This document shows, piece after piece, positions 5,553-11,011 of a stretch of DNA of 11,011 nucleotides (positions within the stretch are counted from its first letter, which is position 1; every line of letters starts with the position of its first letter). The translations under genes were made by a program, and so were the position numbers. Under the pieces are notes generated by a model. It was given only the letters and a program-made list of their open reading frames with translations, was not told the DNA's origin and did not search any database. Origin of the DNA: Gammaproteobacteria bacterium UBA5338 (GTDB taxonomy: Bacteria; Pseudomonadota; Gammaproteobacteria; Pseudomonadales; UBA5862); the NCBI GenBank assembly GCA_002408105.1, contig DHQM01000158.1, positions 2,375 to 13,385 on the forward strand, in the 5' to 3' direction.

Positions 5553-7280
5553 TCAGAAAGGAAAGACCAGCGGAATCAGAACCAACACCACCAAGCTATA
5601 AACGAGAGACAGCGGCAAACCCAGCCGAACAAAGTCTGTGAACCGATAGCGCCCCGCGCTGTAGACCATCAAATTGGTTTGGTACCCGTACGGTGTGACG
5701 AAACTAGCACTCGCGCCGTAGGCCACTGCCATGATGAACGGCATGGGGCTGACGCCAAACCCTTCCGCGAAGCCAAAGGCGATGGGAAACGCCACCGACG
5801 CAGCCACGTTGTTGGTGATGAACTCAGTGAGCAGTACGGTCATCAAATAGATGGCGAAAAAACCAAACCACACGCCATTGCCATCGACCAGCGCAACAAT
5901 CGCCTCGGCGATGGCCGCTGTGACGCCGCTATCAACCATCACCTGGGACAACGCCAAGGCGCTGCCGATGATCGCCATCAGCGCAAAGGGAAAACGGCCC
6001 CGGAGTTCCTTTAGGTGGGTGAACCCACAGGCCAGATACGCGGCCAACAAGAACACGAGCAAGTCAAGCAGGGGCACCCAGCCCGCGGCCACTGCAGCCA
6101 GTCCACCAAAAAAACTGGCGACCACGGCGACACTGCGCCAGCCATTCAGCCGCTCTCGCTTGACTTGACCGTTGACCAGGTGAAAGTTGTGGTCGCCGTG
6201 GCTCAGCGTGTCAAAGTCGTCGCCTACCGCGAGCAACAGCGCGTCGCCGGTGTGCATCCGCAGGTCGCCGATCTTTCCCGATAGCCTCTGGTCTCCCCGC
6301 GCGATGGCGACCACTGCCGCGTTGAACTTGGCGCGAAACTCGGCCTCACGCACGGTCTTGCCCGCCAGGCTCGAAAAGCCAGACACAATGACTTCGACCA
6401 ACCTGGTTTGCTCGATCGGACGCATGTCGCTGACAAACCGGAGCCCTGGAATCTGTTCGAGCTGTTCGACCTCGCCGACATCACCAGTGAACAGCAAAAT
6501 GTCTTCTGCGCGTATCACCTCCGTGGGCGCCACCGGCGAAATCAGCTGGTTGTCCCGATAGATCTCGACCAGGAACAGGGTTCGAAGCGCTCGCAACTGG
6601 TTCTCTTCGATGGTGCGGCCAACCAACGGAGAACCGCGCTCAACCTGGGTTTCAAGAAAATACTCGCGGCTGCTGCGCTCCCCACGTGGATACTCCGGAA
6701 GCACCCGGTCTCCCAACACGACCATAACCAGCAGCCCAACGGCGGTGGCGGCGACCCCGACCGGCAGGAAATCAAAAAATCCGAGCGATGGCAGCCCCGC
6801 ACCCAACACAAAGCTGTTGACGATGAGGTTTGTCGAAGTGCCGACCAAGGTGACTGTGCCGCCCAAAATGGCTGCATACGACAGCGGTATCAACAACTTC
6901 GAAGGCAGGAATTGCTTGCTGACGTTGATGCGCCCCATCAGGGACGCAACCACCGCGGTGTTGCTTAAAAAAGCCGAAAGCAACGCGGTGAATAGCCCAA
7001 GGCGACTGAGGGTTCCTTGGTACTTTAACCCCAGAATCCGTTGACCAACCCATTCAACGAACAGGGTCTTTTCCAAAACTGGGGAAAGCACCAGCAACAG
7101 CACCAGGCTGACCAAGGCCGGGTTGGTGAAGTGCCCGAGCACATCCTCCATCTCGATCTGCCCGGTGAGGACAAACAACAGCAGGGCACCTGGAAACACC
7201 GCCTTGGGCTCGAGCCGTCCGCTGACAAGCGCAGCCAAAACCGCCAAGAGCACCAAACTGACAAATAGTGCCGAACTCAC
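5553..7280 (-). CDS. SLC13/DASS-type anion permease with two RCK_C (TrkA_C) domains
   Basis: A 575-residue inner-membrane transporter of the ArsB/NhaD/SLC13 (ion transporter) superfamily. The membrane part is split: about five or six helices (1-195), a cytoplasmic insert, then the remaining helices (385-575). The substrate/Na motifs are visible as FLSNTAVVASLM (105-116) with GTSTNLIV (147-154) in the first half, and TNNVAASVAFP (489-499) with PYGYQTNLMV (530-539) in the second. The insert carries two RCK_C-like beta-alpha repeats (about 209-279 and 292-371), as in E. coli YfbS. Substrate is uncertain: sulfate, another oxyanion or a dicarboxylate. The GTG at 7280 is chosen because GGGAG lies five bases upstream and the first helix begins at once; extending to the in-frame ATG at 7478 would add 66 hydrophilic residues overlapping the divergent cytochrome promoter and start. 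Monocistronic. Confidence 0.88.
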   Translation of the reverse strand: MSSALFVSLVLLAVLAALVSGRLEPKAVFPGALLLFVLTGQIEMEDVLGHFTNPALVSLVLLLVLSPVLEKTLFVEWVGQRILGLKYQGTLSRLGLFTALLSAFLSNTAVVASLMGRINVSKQFLPSKLLIPLSYAAILGGTVTLVGTSTNLIVNSFVLGAGLPSLGFFDFLPVGVAATAVGLLVMVVLGDRVLPEYPRGERSSREYFLETQVERGSPLVGRTIEENQLRALRTLFLVEIYRDNQLISPVAPTEVIRAEDILLFTGDVGEVEQLEQIPGLRFVSDMRPIEQTRLVEVIVSGFSSLAGKTVREAEFRAKFNAAVVAIARGDQRLSGKIGDLRMHTGDALLLAVGDDFDTLSHGDHNFHLVNGQVKRERLNGWRSVAVVASFFGGLAAVAAGWVPLLDLLVFLLAAYLACGFTHLKELRGRFPFALMAIIGSALALSQVMVDSGVTAAIAEAIVALVDGNGVWFGFFAIYLMTVLLTEFITNNVAASVAFPIAFGFAEGFGVSPMPFIMAVAYGASASFVTPYGYQTNLMVYSAGRYRFTDFVRLGLPLSLVYSLVVLVLIPLVFPF

Positions 7281-7357
7281 ATGGGCTCCCAAGACCTGCC
7301 GCTGCTGGCGTGTGCGCCATCCGACGCAGCCCGAACCTTCCTCCGCCGGGCCGCGGA

Positions 7358-7366
7358 AATATAGCA
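7358..7366 (-). promoter_or_regulatory. Extended -10 promoter candidate for the SLC13 gene
   Basis: On the minus strand, TGCTATATT combines a TGn extension with a -10 hexamer TATATT (five of six matches). The -35 region 17 bases upstream is poor, which extended -10 promoters tolerate. Transcription would start near 7351, about 70 bases before the GTG at 7280. Confidence 0.4.
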
Positions 7367-7403
7367 CAGCGACCGGATCACCCGACGCGACCACCGCCTC
7401 GGA

Positions 7404-7434
7404 TTGACCAGTGTGCCCATCCGGCTTGTATACT
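7404..7434 (+). promoter_or_regulatory. Sigma-70-type promoter for the cytochrome b561-yceI operon
   Basis: TTGACC (7404-7409) and TATACT (7429-7434) match the -35 and -10 consensus at five of six positions each, separated by 19 bases, slightly longer than ideal. Transcription would start near 7441, giving a leader of about 20 bases before the ATG at 7462. It faces away from the SLC13 promoter candidate, with about 40 bases between them. Confidence 0.55.
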
Positions 7435-7461
7435 CGTCCAGCGAGTGTCCCGGACTGCTTC

Positions 7462-8049
7462 ATGCGCGTTGCTGACACCGAGTCGAGCTACAGCCCCATC
7501 AGCCGTACACTTCACTGGGTGATCGCGGTCCTTGCGCTGTTCCTGTTCGGTCTCGGCCTCTACATGCGGGACCTCGGTTACTACGACCCCAACTACCAGC
7601 GCCTGCCAGCGCTTCACAAGAGCATCGGTCTTGGCCTGATGTTGGTGTTTGTCCTGCGCCTGGCGTGGCGCCTCATCGTCCGCGGGCCCCGCCCACTCGC
7701 ATCGCTTTCCGCATGGGAGCGGGTCGGGGCAACCTGGATGCATTTGCTCCTGCTGTGGTTGTTGGCGGGGCTGTTGGCCAGCGGCTACCTGCTGGCCACT
7801 GGGGATGGCCGCCCTGCCAGCGCATTCGGCATCGACGTGCTGCCAGCAATTTTTTCCCTCAGCACCAGCGCCCAGGCCTGGGCAGGCCAGGTGCACTTGG
7901 CCCTCGCCTATGCGCTTGTAGGCTGCACAGGGTTACACGCGATCGCCGCCTTCAAACACCACCTGGTGGACGGCGACGTCACGCTCAAGCGCATGACCTG
8001 GAATCCACCGCACCCGGATCAATCCCCACCAGAGGAATCCAAACCATGA
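7462..8049 (+). CDS. Cytochrome b561 (CybB/YodB family)
   Basis: A 195-residue four-helix membrane cytochrome. Helices fall at about 13-35, 51-73, 91-112 and 143-167. Candidate ligands for two b hemes are His18 (SRTLHW), His52 (LHKSIG), His145 (QVHLAL) and His159 (GLHAIA), corresponding in order and spacing to the four heme histidines of E. coli CybB. Such proteins pass electrons between membrane quinol and an acceptor; the E. coli protein has been linked to superoxide and quinone chemistry. The start at 7462 puts the first helix where the family has it; an in-frame ATG at 7411 would lie within the promoter. Its TGA overlaps the ATG of yceI (ATGA), indicating translational coupling. The proline- and acid-rich tail (NPPHPDQSPPEESKP) is not conserved in the family as far as I can judge. 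Confidence 0.92.
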   Translation: MRVADTESSYSPISRTLHWVIAVLALFLFGLGLYMRDLGYYDPNYQRLPALHKSIGLGLMLVFVLRLAWRLIVRGPRPLASLSAWERVGATWMHLLLLWLLAGLLASGYLLATGDGRPASAFGIDVLPAIFSLSTSAQAWAGQVHLALAYALVGCTGLHAIAAFKHHLVDGDVTLKRMTWNPPHPDQSPPEESKP

Positions 8050-8633
8050 GCCACGCCCGAATGCTGACTGCAGCGCTGTTCTGTTTCACCTGCACCGGAG
8101 CCACACTGAGCGCGCCAGCGCAGGCAGCGGACTACCAAATTGACCGCAAGGGCATGCACGCGTTCATCGAATTTCGCATTCAACACCTGGGATACAGCTG
8201 GCTGTACGGCCGTTTCAACGACTTTAACGGCACGTTCAGTTGGGATCGAGGCGCCCCGGAAAAGAGCAAGGCGCAGGTGACCATCCAGACTTCAAGTGTC
8301 GACACCAACCACACTGAACGAGACAACCACCTGCGGGGGGATGATTTTCTCAACAGCAAGAAACATCCGCAGGCAACCTTCGCAAGCCAGCGCGCCACCC
8401 CGACCGAGGCGGGCTTTGTGCTGGAGGGTGAACTCAGCCTGAATGGGGTCGTCAGACCCGTTCGCATCCAAGTCCAACCGATCGGCGAGGGCCCTGATCC
8501 TTGGGGTGGCTACCGGGCCGGATTCATCGGCACCACCAAGCTGAAGCTGCGCGATTTCGGCATCGACTATGAACTCGGGCCGGCCTCGCGTGAGGTTGAA
8601 CTGACCCTGTCGATCGAAGGTGTGCGACAGTAG
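8046..8633 (+). CDS. yceI: YceI-family periplasmic isoprenoid-binding protein
   Basis: A 195-residue precursor with a signal peptide at 1-27 (cleavage after AQA, mature start ADYQID). The mature part is a lipocalin-like YceI domain: YQIDRKGMHAFIEFRIQHLGYSWLYGRFNDFNGTF near its start, then SSVDTNHTERDNHLRGDDFLNSKKHPQATF in the middle, both hallmark segments, and RDFGIDYEL near the end. Family members bind polyisoprenoid chains such as quinones, and often sit beside cytochrome b561 genes, as here. The pair probably handles quinone or redox cargo at the periplasmic face; the precise role is not established. AGAGGA (8031-8036) is a clear ribosome site nine bases before the ATG, which overlaps the upstream stop by 4 bases. 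It converges with fbaB across only 19 bases and has no obvious terminator. Confidence 0.94.
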   Translation: MSHARMLTAALFCFTCTGATLSAPAQAADYQIDRKGMHAFIEFRIQHLGYSWLYGRFNDFNGTFSWDRGAPEKSKAQVTIQTSSVDTNHTERDNHLRGDDFLNSKKHPQATFASQRATPTEAGFVLEGELSLNGVVRPVRIQVQPIGEGPDPWGGYRAGFIGTTKLKLRDFGIDYELGPASREVELTLSIEGVRQ

Positions 8634-8652
8634 ACCGGGTTCGGTACCGCGA

Positions 8653-9699
8653 TCAAGCCACGGCAATCTTCGGATCTGCGTAGACGTCCTGTATGGCATT
8701 CAGCAGCCCGATGCCCTCAGCCATCGGGCGCTGGAAGGCTTTACGGCCACTGATCAAGCCCATACCGCCGGCACGCTTGTTGATGACTGCGGTGCGCACT
8801 GCCTGCTGGAGATCGTGTTGGCCTGAGGCGCCTCCGGAATTGATCAGTCCGATGCGTCCCATGTAACAGTTCGCAACCTGGTACCGGACCAGATCGATCG
8901 GGTGGTCGCTGGTCAGGGTGTCATACACCTTCGCGTGGGTCTTGCCAAATTGGAGCGCGCTGAACCCCCCATTGTTGGTGGCCATTTTCTGCTTGACGAT
9001 GTCGGCACCGACGGTCGCGGCCAAGTGGTTGGCCTGTCCCGTGAGGTCGGCCGCGGTGTGGTAGTCGACCGAGTCCACTTTGAACGCGCTGTTGCGCAAG
9101 TATGCCCAGAGCACCGTCGCCATGCCCAGTTCATGCGCAGCCGCAAAGGCAGCACCCACTTCCTGGATTTGTCGCCGCGACTCGGGGGAGCCAAAGTAGA
9201 TGGTTGCTCCGACCGCGACTGCCCCCATATCAAAGGCTTGACGCACCGAGGCAAACGGGGTCTGGTCATGCATTTCCGGATAAGTGAGCAGTTCATTGTG
9301 GTTGAGCTTGACCAGAAACGGGATGCGGTGCGCATGGCGCCTCGCCACCGAGGCCAGGACGCCATAGGTCGAGGCGACTGCGCTGCAACCCCCCTCGATC
9401 GCAAGCTCGACAATTCGCTCCGGATCGAAGTAGAGCGGGTTCGGCGCAAAAGATGCACCCGCCGAATGCTCCACCCCCTGGTCCACCGGCAAGATGGACA
9501 GGTATCCAGTGCCGGCGAGGCGCCCATGATTGAACAGCTGCTGCAAGCTGCGCAGCACCGGCACCGGACGCGCTGAGGCCGCCATGACACGGTCGATAAA
9601 GTCCGGCCCCGGCAACTGCAACAGCTCCTTCGGAACGCCAACGCACTGGTGTTCCAGCAACGACTCCAACTCTTCGCCCAACAATTGCTCAATGTCCAT
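8653..9699 (-). CDS. fbaB: Class I fructose-bisphosphate aldolase (FbaB/DhnA type)
   Basis: A 348-residue cytoplasmic enzyme that reversibly splits fructose 1,6-bisphosphate into dihydroxyacetone phosphate and glyceraldehyde 3-phosphate, through a lysine Schiff base and without metal. It matches E. coli FbaB (350 residues) end to end, including [22 protein letters not shown] starting at 60, [20 protein letters not shown] at 128-136, [11 protein letters not shown] and [11 protein letters not shown]. The expected Schiff-base lysine is in GADIVKQKM (probably Lys236), and [19 protein letters not shown] supplies phosphate binding near the end. The ATG at 9699, with GGAG nine bases upstream, begins MDIEQLLG like the E. 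coli protein (MTDIAQLLG). An alternative ATG at 9747 with GGGAG would add 16 residues. Divergent from sodC. Confidence 0.97.
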   Translation of the reverse strand: MDIEQLLGEELESLLEHQCVGVPKELLQLPGPDFIDRVMAASARPVPVLRSLQQLFNHGRLAGTGYLSILPVDQGVEHSAGASFAPNPLYFDPERIVELAIEGGCSAVASTYGVLASVARRHAHRIPFLVKLNHNELLTYPEMHDQTPFASVRQAFDMGAVAVGATIYFGSPESRRQIQEVGAAFAAAHELGMATVLWAYLRNSAFKVDSVDYHTAADLTGQANHLAATVGADIVKQKMATNNGGFSALQFGKTHAKVYDTLTSDHPIDLVRYQVANCYMGRIGLINSGGASGQHDLQQAVRTAVINKRAGGMGLISGRKAFQRPMAEGIGLLNAIQDVYADPKIAVA

Positions 9700-9889
9700 C
9701 GTATGCCGCTCCATCGTCTGGTTGTGAATAAGAAGCGCTGTCGCCATTCTACGCTCCCGTCCCGTCAGGCGCAGTCGGTTTGCGTGAAACTCCCGTGCGG
9801 CCCGGCAGTCAACACCGGGAGCGCGCAGCTGCGGGCTGTAGCGGACATCCGATGCCCCATCCACCTGCCAAAACCAACGGAGACCCAAC
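9700..9889. other. Divergent intergenic region between fbaB and sodC
   Basis: About 190 bases separate the two start codons, so promoters for both genes must lie here. On the minus strand TAGAAT (9751-9746) matches the -10 consensus at five of six positions, but its -35 is poor. If used, it would place the fbaB transcript start near 9739 and rule out translation from the ATG at 9747. No convincing promoter for sodC was found, and no operator for a known redox regulator was recognised. Confidence 0.3.
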
Positions 9890-10423
9890 ATGCGCACACA
9901 CTCCCGCTTGATCCAACTGATGGCGATTGCCGCAATCGCCGGCCCTGTGCCGGCAGCCGAACCGGTCAACATCACCATGCACCGCGTGGACTCTGAGGCA
10001 GTCCGCCACGCCATCGGCACCATCCGCGCCACATCGACGCCCTATGGCGTCGTGTTTGAGCCAGATCTCTCCGGCCTGCCTGCTGGTATCCATGGCTTTC
10101 ACATGCACCAAAATCCGAACTGCGATCCCGGCGAGAAAGGTGGCAAAAAGGTCGCAGCACTCAAGGCCGGCGGGCACTTCGACCCCGATCACACGGGCAC
10201 CCACCAAGGACCCTATGGCAACGGCCATCTGGGCGACCTTCCGGCACTGACGGTTGCCGCGGACGGCGTGGCCTCGCTGCCGGTACTCGCGCCGCGGCTT
10301 CGCTTGCTCGATCTCGCGAACCGGTCCTTGGTGGTCCACCAAGGTGCGGACAATTACTCCGATCAACCGAGCCTTGGCGGTGGAGGGGCCCGAATCGCTT
10401 GCGGTGTGGTGCCAAGGCAATAG
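9890..10423 (+). CDS. sodC: Periplasmic Cu,Zn superoxide dismutase
   Basis: A 177-residue precursor that disproportionates superoxide to oxygen and hydrogen peroxide in the periplasm. The signal peptide covers about 1-23 (cleavage in VPAAEP). All metal ligands are visible: copper His71 and His73 (HGFHMH), bridging His96 (GGHFDP), Zn ligands His105, His113 and Asp116 (GNGHLGD), and copper His150 (LVVHQG). Cys78 (NCDP) and Cys171 (RIACGVV) give the usual disulfide, with the active-site Arg at 168. [12 protein letters not shown] is typical of bacterial rather than eukaryotic SodC. A good ribosome site, GGAG, lies seven bases before the ATG. No C-terminal His-rich extension is present. It seems to be a single gene with its own terminator. 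Confidence 0.97.
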   Translation: MRTHSRLIQLMAIAAIAGPVPAAEPVNITMHRVDSEAVRHAIGTIRATSTPYGVVFEPDLSGLPAGIHGFHMHQNPNCDPGEKGGKKVAALKAGGHFDPDHTGTHQGPYGNGHLGDLPALTVAADGVASLPVLAPRLRLLDLANRSLVVHQGADNYSDQPSLGGGGARIACGVVPRQ

Positions 10424-10438
10424 CCGATGGGCTCCCGT

Positions 10439-10475
10439 AACCGGCCACGCCGACGGCGCGGTGATCGGTTTTTTT
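10439..10475 (+). terminator. Terminator after sodC
   Basis: AACCGG...CCAC pairs imperfectly with GTG.TCGGTT (one C-A mismatch, one G-T pair), enclosing an inner GCC/GGC stem, and is followed by T residues through 10475 (seven in a row counting the end of the stem). It begins 15 bases after the sodC stop. The stem is imperfect but position and T tract fit intrinsic termination. Confidence 0.6.
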
Positions 10476-10484
10476 CGCCAAGAC

Positions 10485-10490
10485 TATAGT
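10485..10490 (+). promoter_or_regulatory. Candidate -10 box for the cold-shock gene
   Basis: TATAGT matches the -10 consensus at five of six positions and lies just after the sodC terminator. The -35 position would fall inside the terminator stem and is poor. A start near 10497 would give an untranslated leader of about 80 bases before the GTG at 10577; long leaders are common for csp mRNAs, but I see no recognisable cold box. Confidence 0.4.
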
Positions 10491-10576
10491 CGGGGGCTTC
10501 GGATCAGGTTAGGATGCGAGGCAGGCGTGCCCATCGGCACGTCGATGACCGAGAAACGAAGCAAGAGGAGTACGGT

Positions 10577-10786
10577 GTGTCCCTGGTGAATGGAACCGTT
10601 AAGTGGTTCAACGATGAGAAGGGCTACGGCTTTATCGCCCAAGAGGGTGGCAAAGACGTGTTTGTACATTTTAGTGCGATCAACGGCAGCGGACGCAGAA
10701 GCCTGCGCGAAGGCCAGCAAGTGACCATGGAAGTCACCCAAGGTCAAAAGGGCCCGCAAGCCGAGAACGTCACCCCGATCGACTGA
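10577..10786 (+). CDS. CspA-family cold-shock protein
   Basis: A 69-residue single OB-fold (cold-shock domain) protein that binds single-stranded RNA and DNA. The nucleic-acid-binding motifs are plain: [15 protein letters not shown] with RNP1 (KGYGFI, 16-21) and VFVHFSAI as RNP2 (29-36), ending in [11 protein letters not shown] like CspA. Length equals the usual 65-70. The GTG at 10577 is chosen because AGAGGAG lies six bases upstream; extending to the in-frame ATG at 10514 adds 21 charged residues with no family match. Whether it is cold-induced, or one of the constitutive CspA-type RNA chaperones, cannot be told from sequence. Confidence 0.95.
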   Translation: MSLVNGTVKWFNDEKGYGFIAQEGGKDVFVHFSAINGSGRRSLREGQQVTMEVTQGQKGPQAENVTPID

Positions 10787-10886
10787 TCCCGCACCCTGAC
10801 CGACCGCCTTTCCAGGCGTCCCTACCCCGCAGCGAACTCCGATGACCTAGCCAGCTTAGCCCCAGGCCATTCGTGCCCATCAGGCA

Positions 10887-11011
10887 ATGCGCGTTCCGGC
10901 GCTGGCTGGATCCGTTGACCCCAGCGAGTCGCCGCAAGGCGAGGTGTTGCTGTTGCGCGACCTGGCCGTCCGGCACACCCAGCTGGAGCAGAGCTTGCGC
11001 GCTGGGCGCAC
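10887..11011 (+). CDS. Possible start of a further gene, cut by the window edge
   Basis: An open frame starts at ATG 10887 and runs uninterrupted to the right edge (41 complete codons: MRVPALAGSVDPSESPQG, then a Leu/Arg-rich, probably helical stretch ending QLEQSLRAGR). The frame is closed upstream by a TAG at 10857, and the ATG is its first start. The ribosome site is weak (CAGG). The 100 bases between the csp stop and this ATG hold only a short CGCCT/AGGCG hairpin without a T tract. I do not recognise the product, and in GC-rich DNA such a short open stretch may be chance. Confidence 0.3.
   Translation, partial: MRVPALAGSVDPSESPQGEVLLLRDLAVRHTQLEQSLRAGR

Noticed and set aside
8902..9576. 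A 224-codon plus-strand frame
   Set aside because: Antisense to fbaB, which is conserved over its whole length.
10770..10976. A minus-strand frame of 68 codons at the right end
   Set aside because: No start context or recognisable product, and it overlaps the end of the cold-shock gene and the possible plus-strand partial gene; treated as chance.

Overview
The window looks like ordinary chromosome from a GC-rich gammaproteobacterium, probably an aquatic, respiring organism. This is inferred from gene content: a short FolA, an E. coli-like class I aldolase (FbaB type), a cytochrome b561/YceI pair, a periplasmic Cu,Zn superoxide dismutase and a PEP-CTERM envelope protein. I see no transposase, integrase, CRISPR array, tRNA or rRNA. 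Species cannot be told from the sequence alone.

Layout from left to right: a PEP-CTERM secreted protein (+) with a sigma-54-like promoter and a possible IHF site in an AT-rich leader; a strong terminator; folA (-); a crotonase-family gene that looks like an enoyl-CoA isomerase (+); a minus-strand cluster of three genes, transcribed in the order NAPE-PLD-like metallo-beta-lactamase lipoprotein, DUF2905 small membrane protein, UbiA/MenA-type prenyltransferase; a divergent unknown exported protein, probably an outer-membrane barrel (+); an SLC13-type transporter with two RCK_C domains (-); cytochrome b561 and yceI (+, overlapping by 4 bases); fbaB (-); sodC (+); a CspA-family cold-shock gene (+); and the start of a possible further gene cut by the right edge.

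Strand direction flips at almost every gene or small operon, and the converging ends are very tight: two genes share a CTAG at their stop codons, and other convergent gaps are 19 and 31 bases. Divergent gaps carry the likely promoters. Three genes (ubiA-like, SLC13 and csp) are best started at GTG, each placed just after a neighbour's end or a ribosome binding site.

Most genes are recognisable single-function housekeeping or envelope genes. The parts most worth a second look are: the sigma-54/IHF promoter arrangement of the PEP-CTERM gene; the envelope-lipid cluster (phospholipase-D-like lipoprotein, DUF2905, isoprenoid transferase) divergent from an unrecognised barrel-like protein; and the crotonase whose catalytic residues point to isomerase rather than hydratase activity. 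I found no clear undescribed defence or mobile system.
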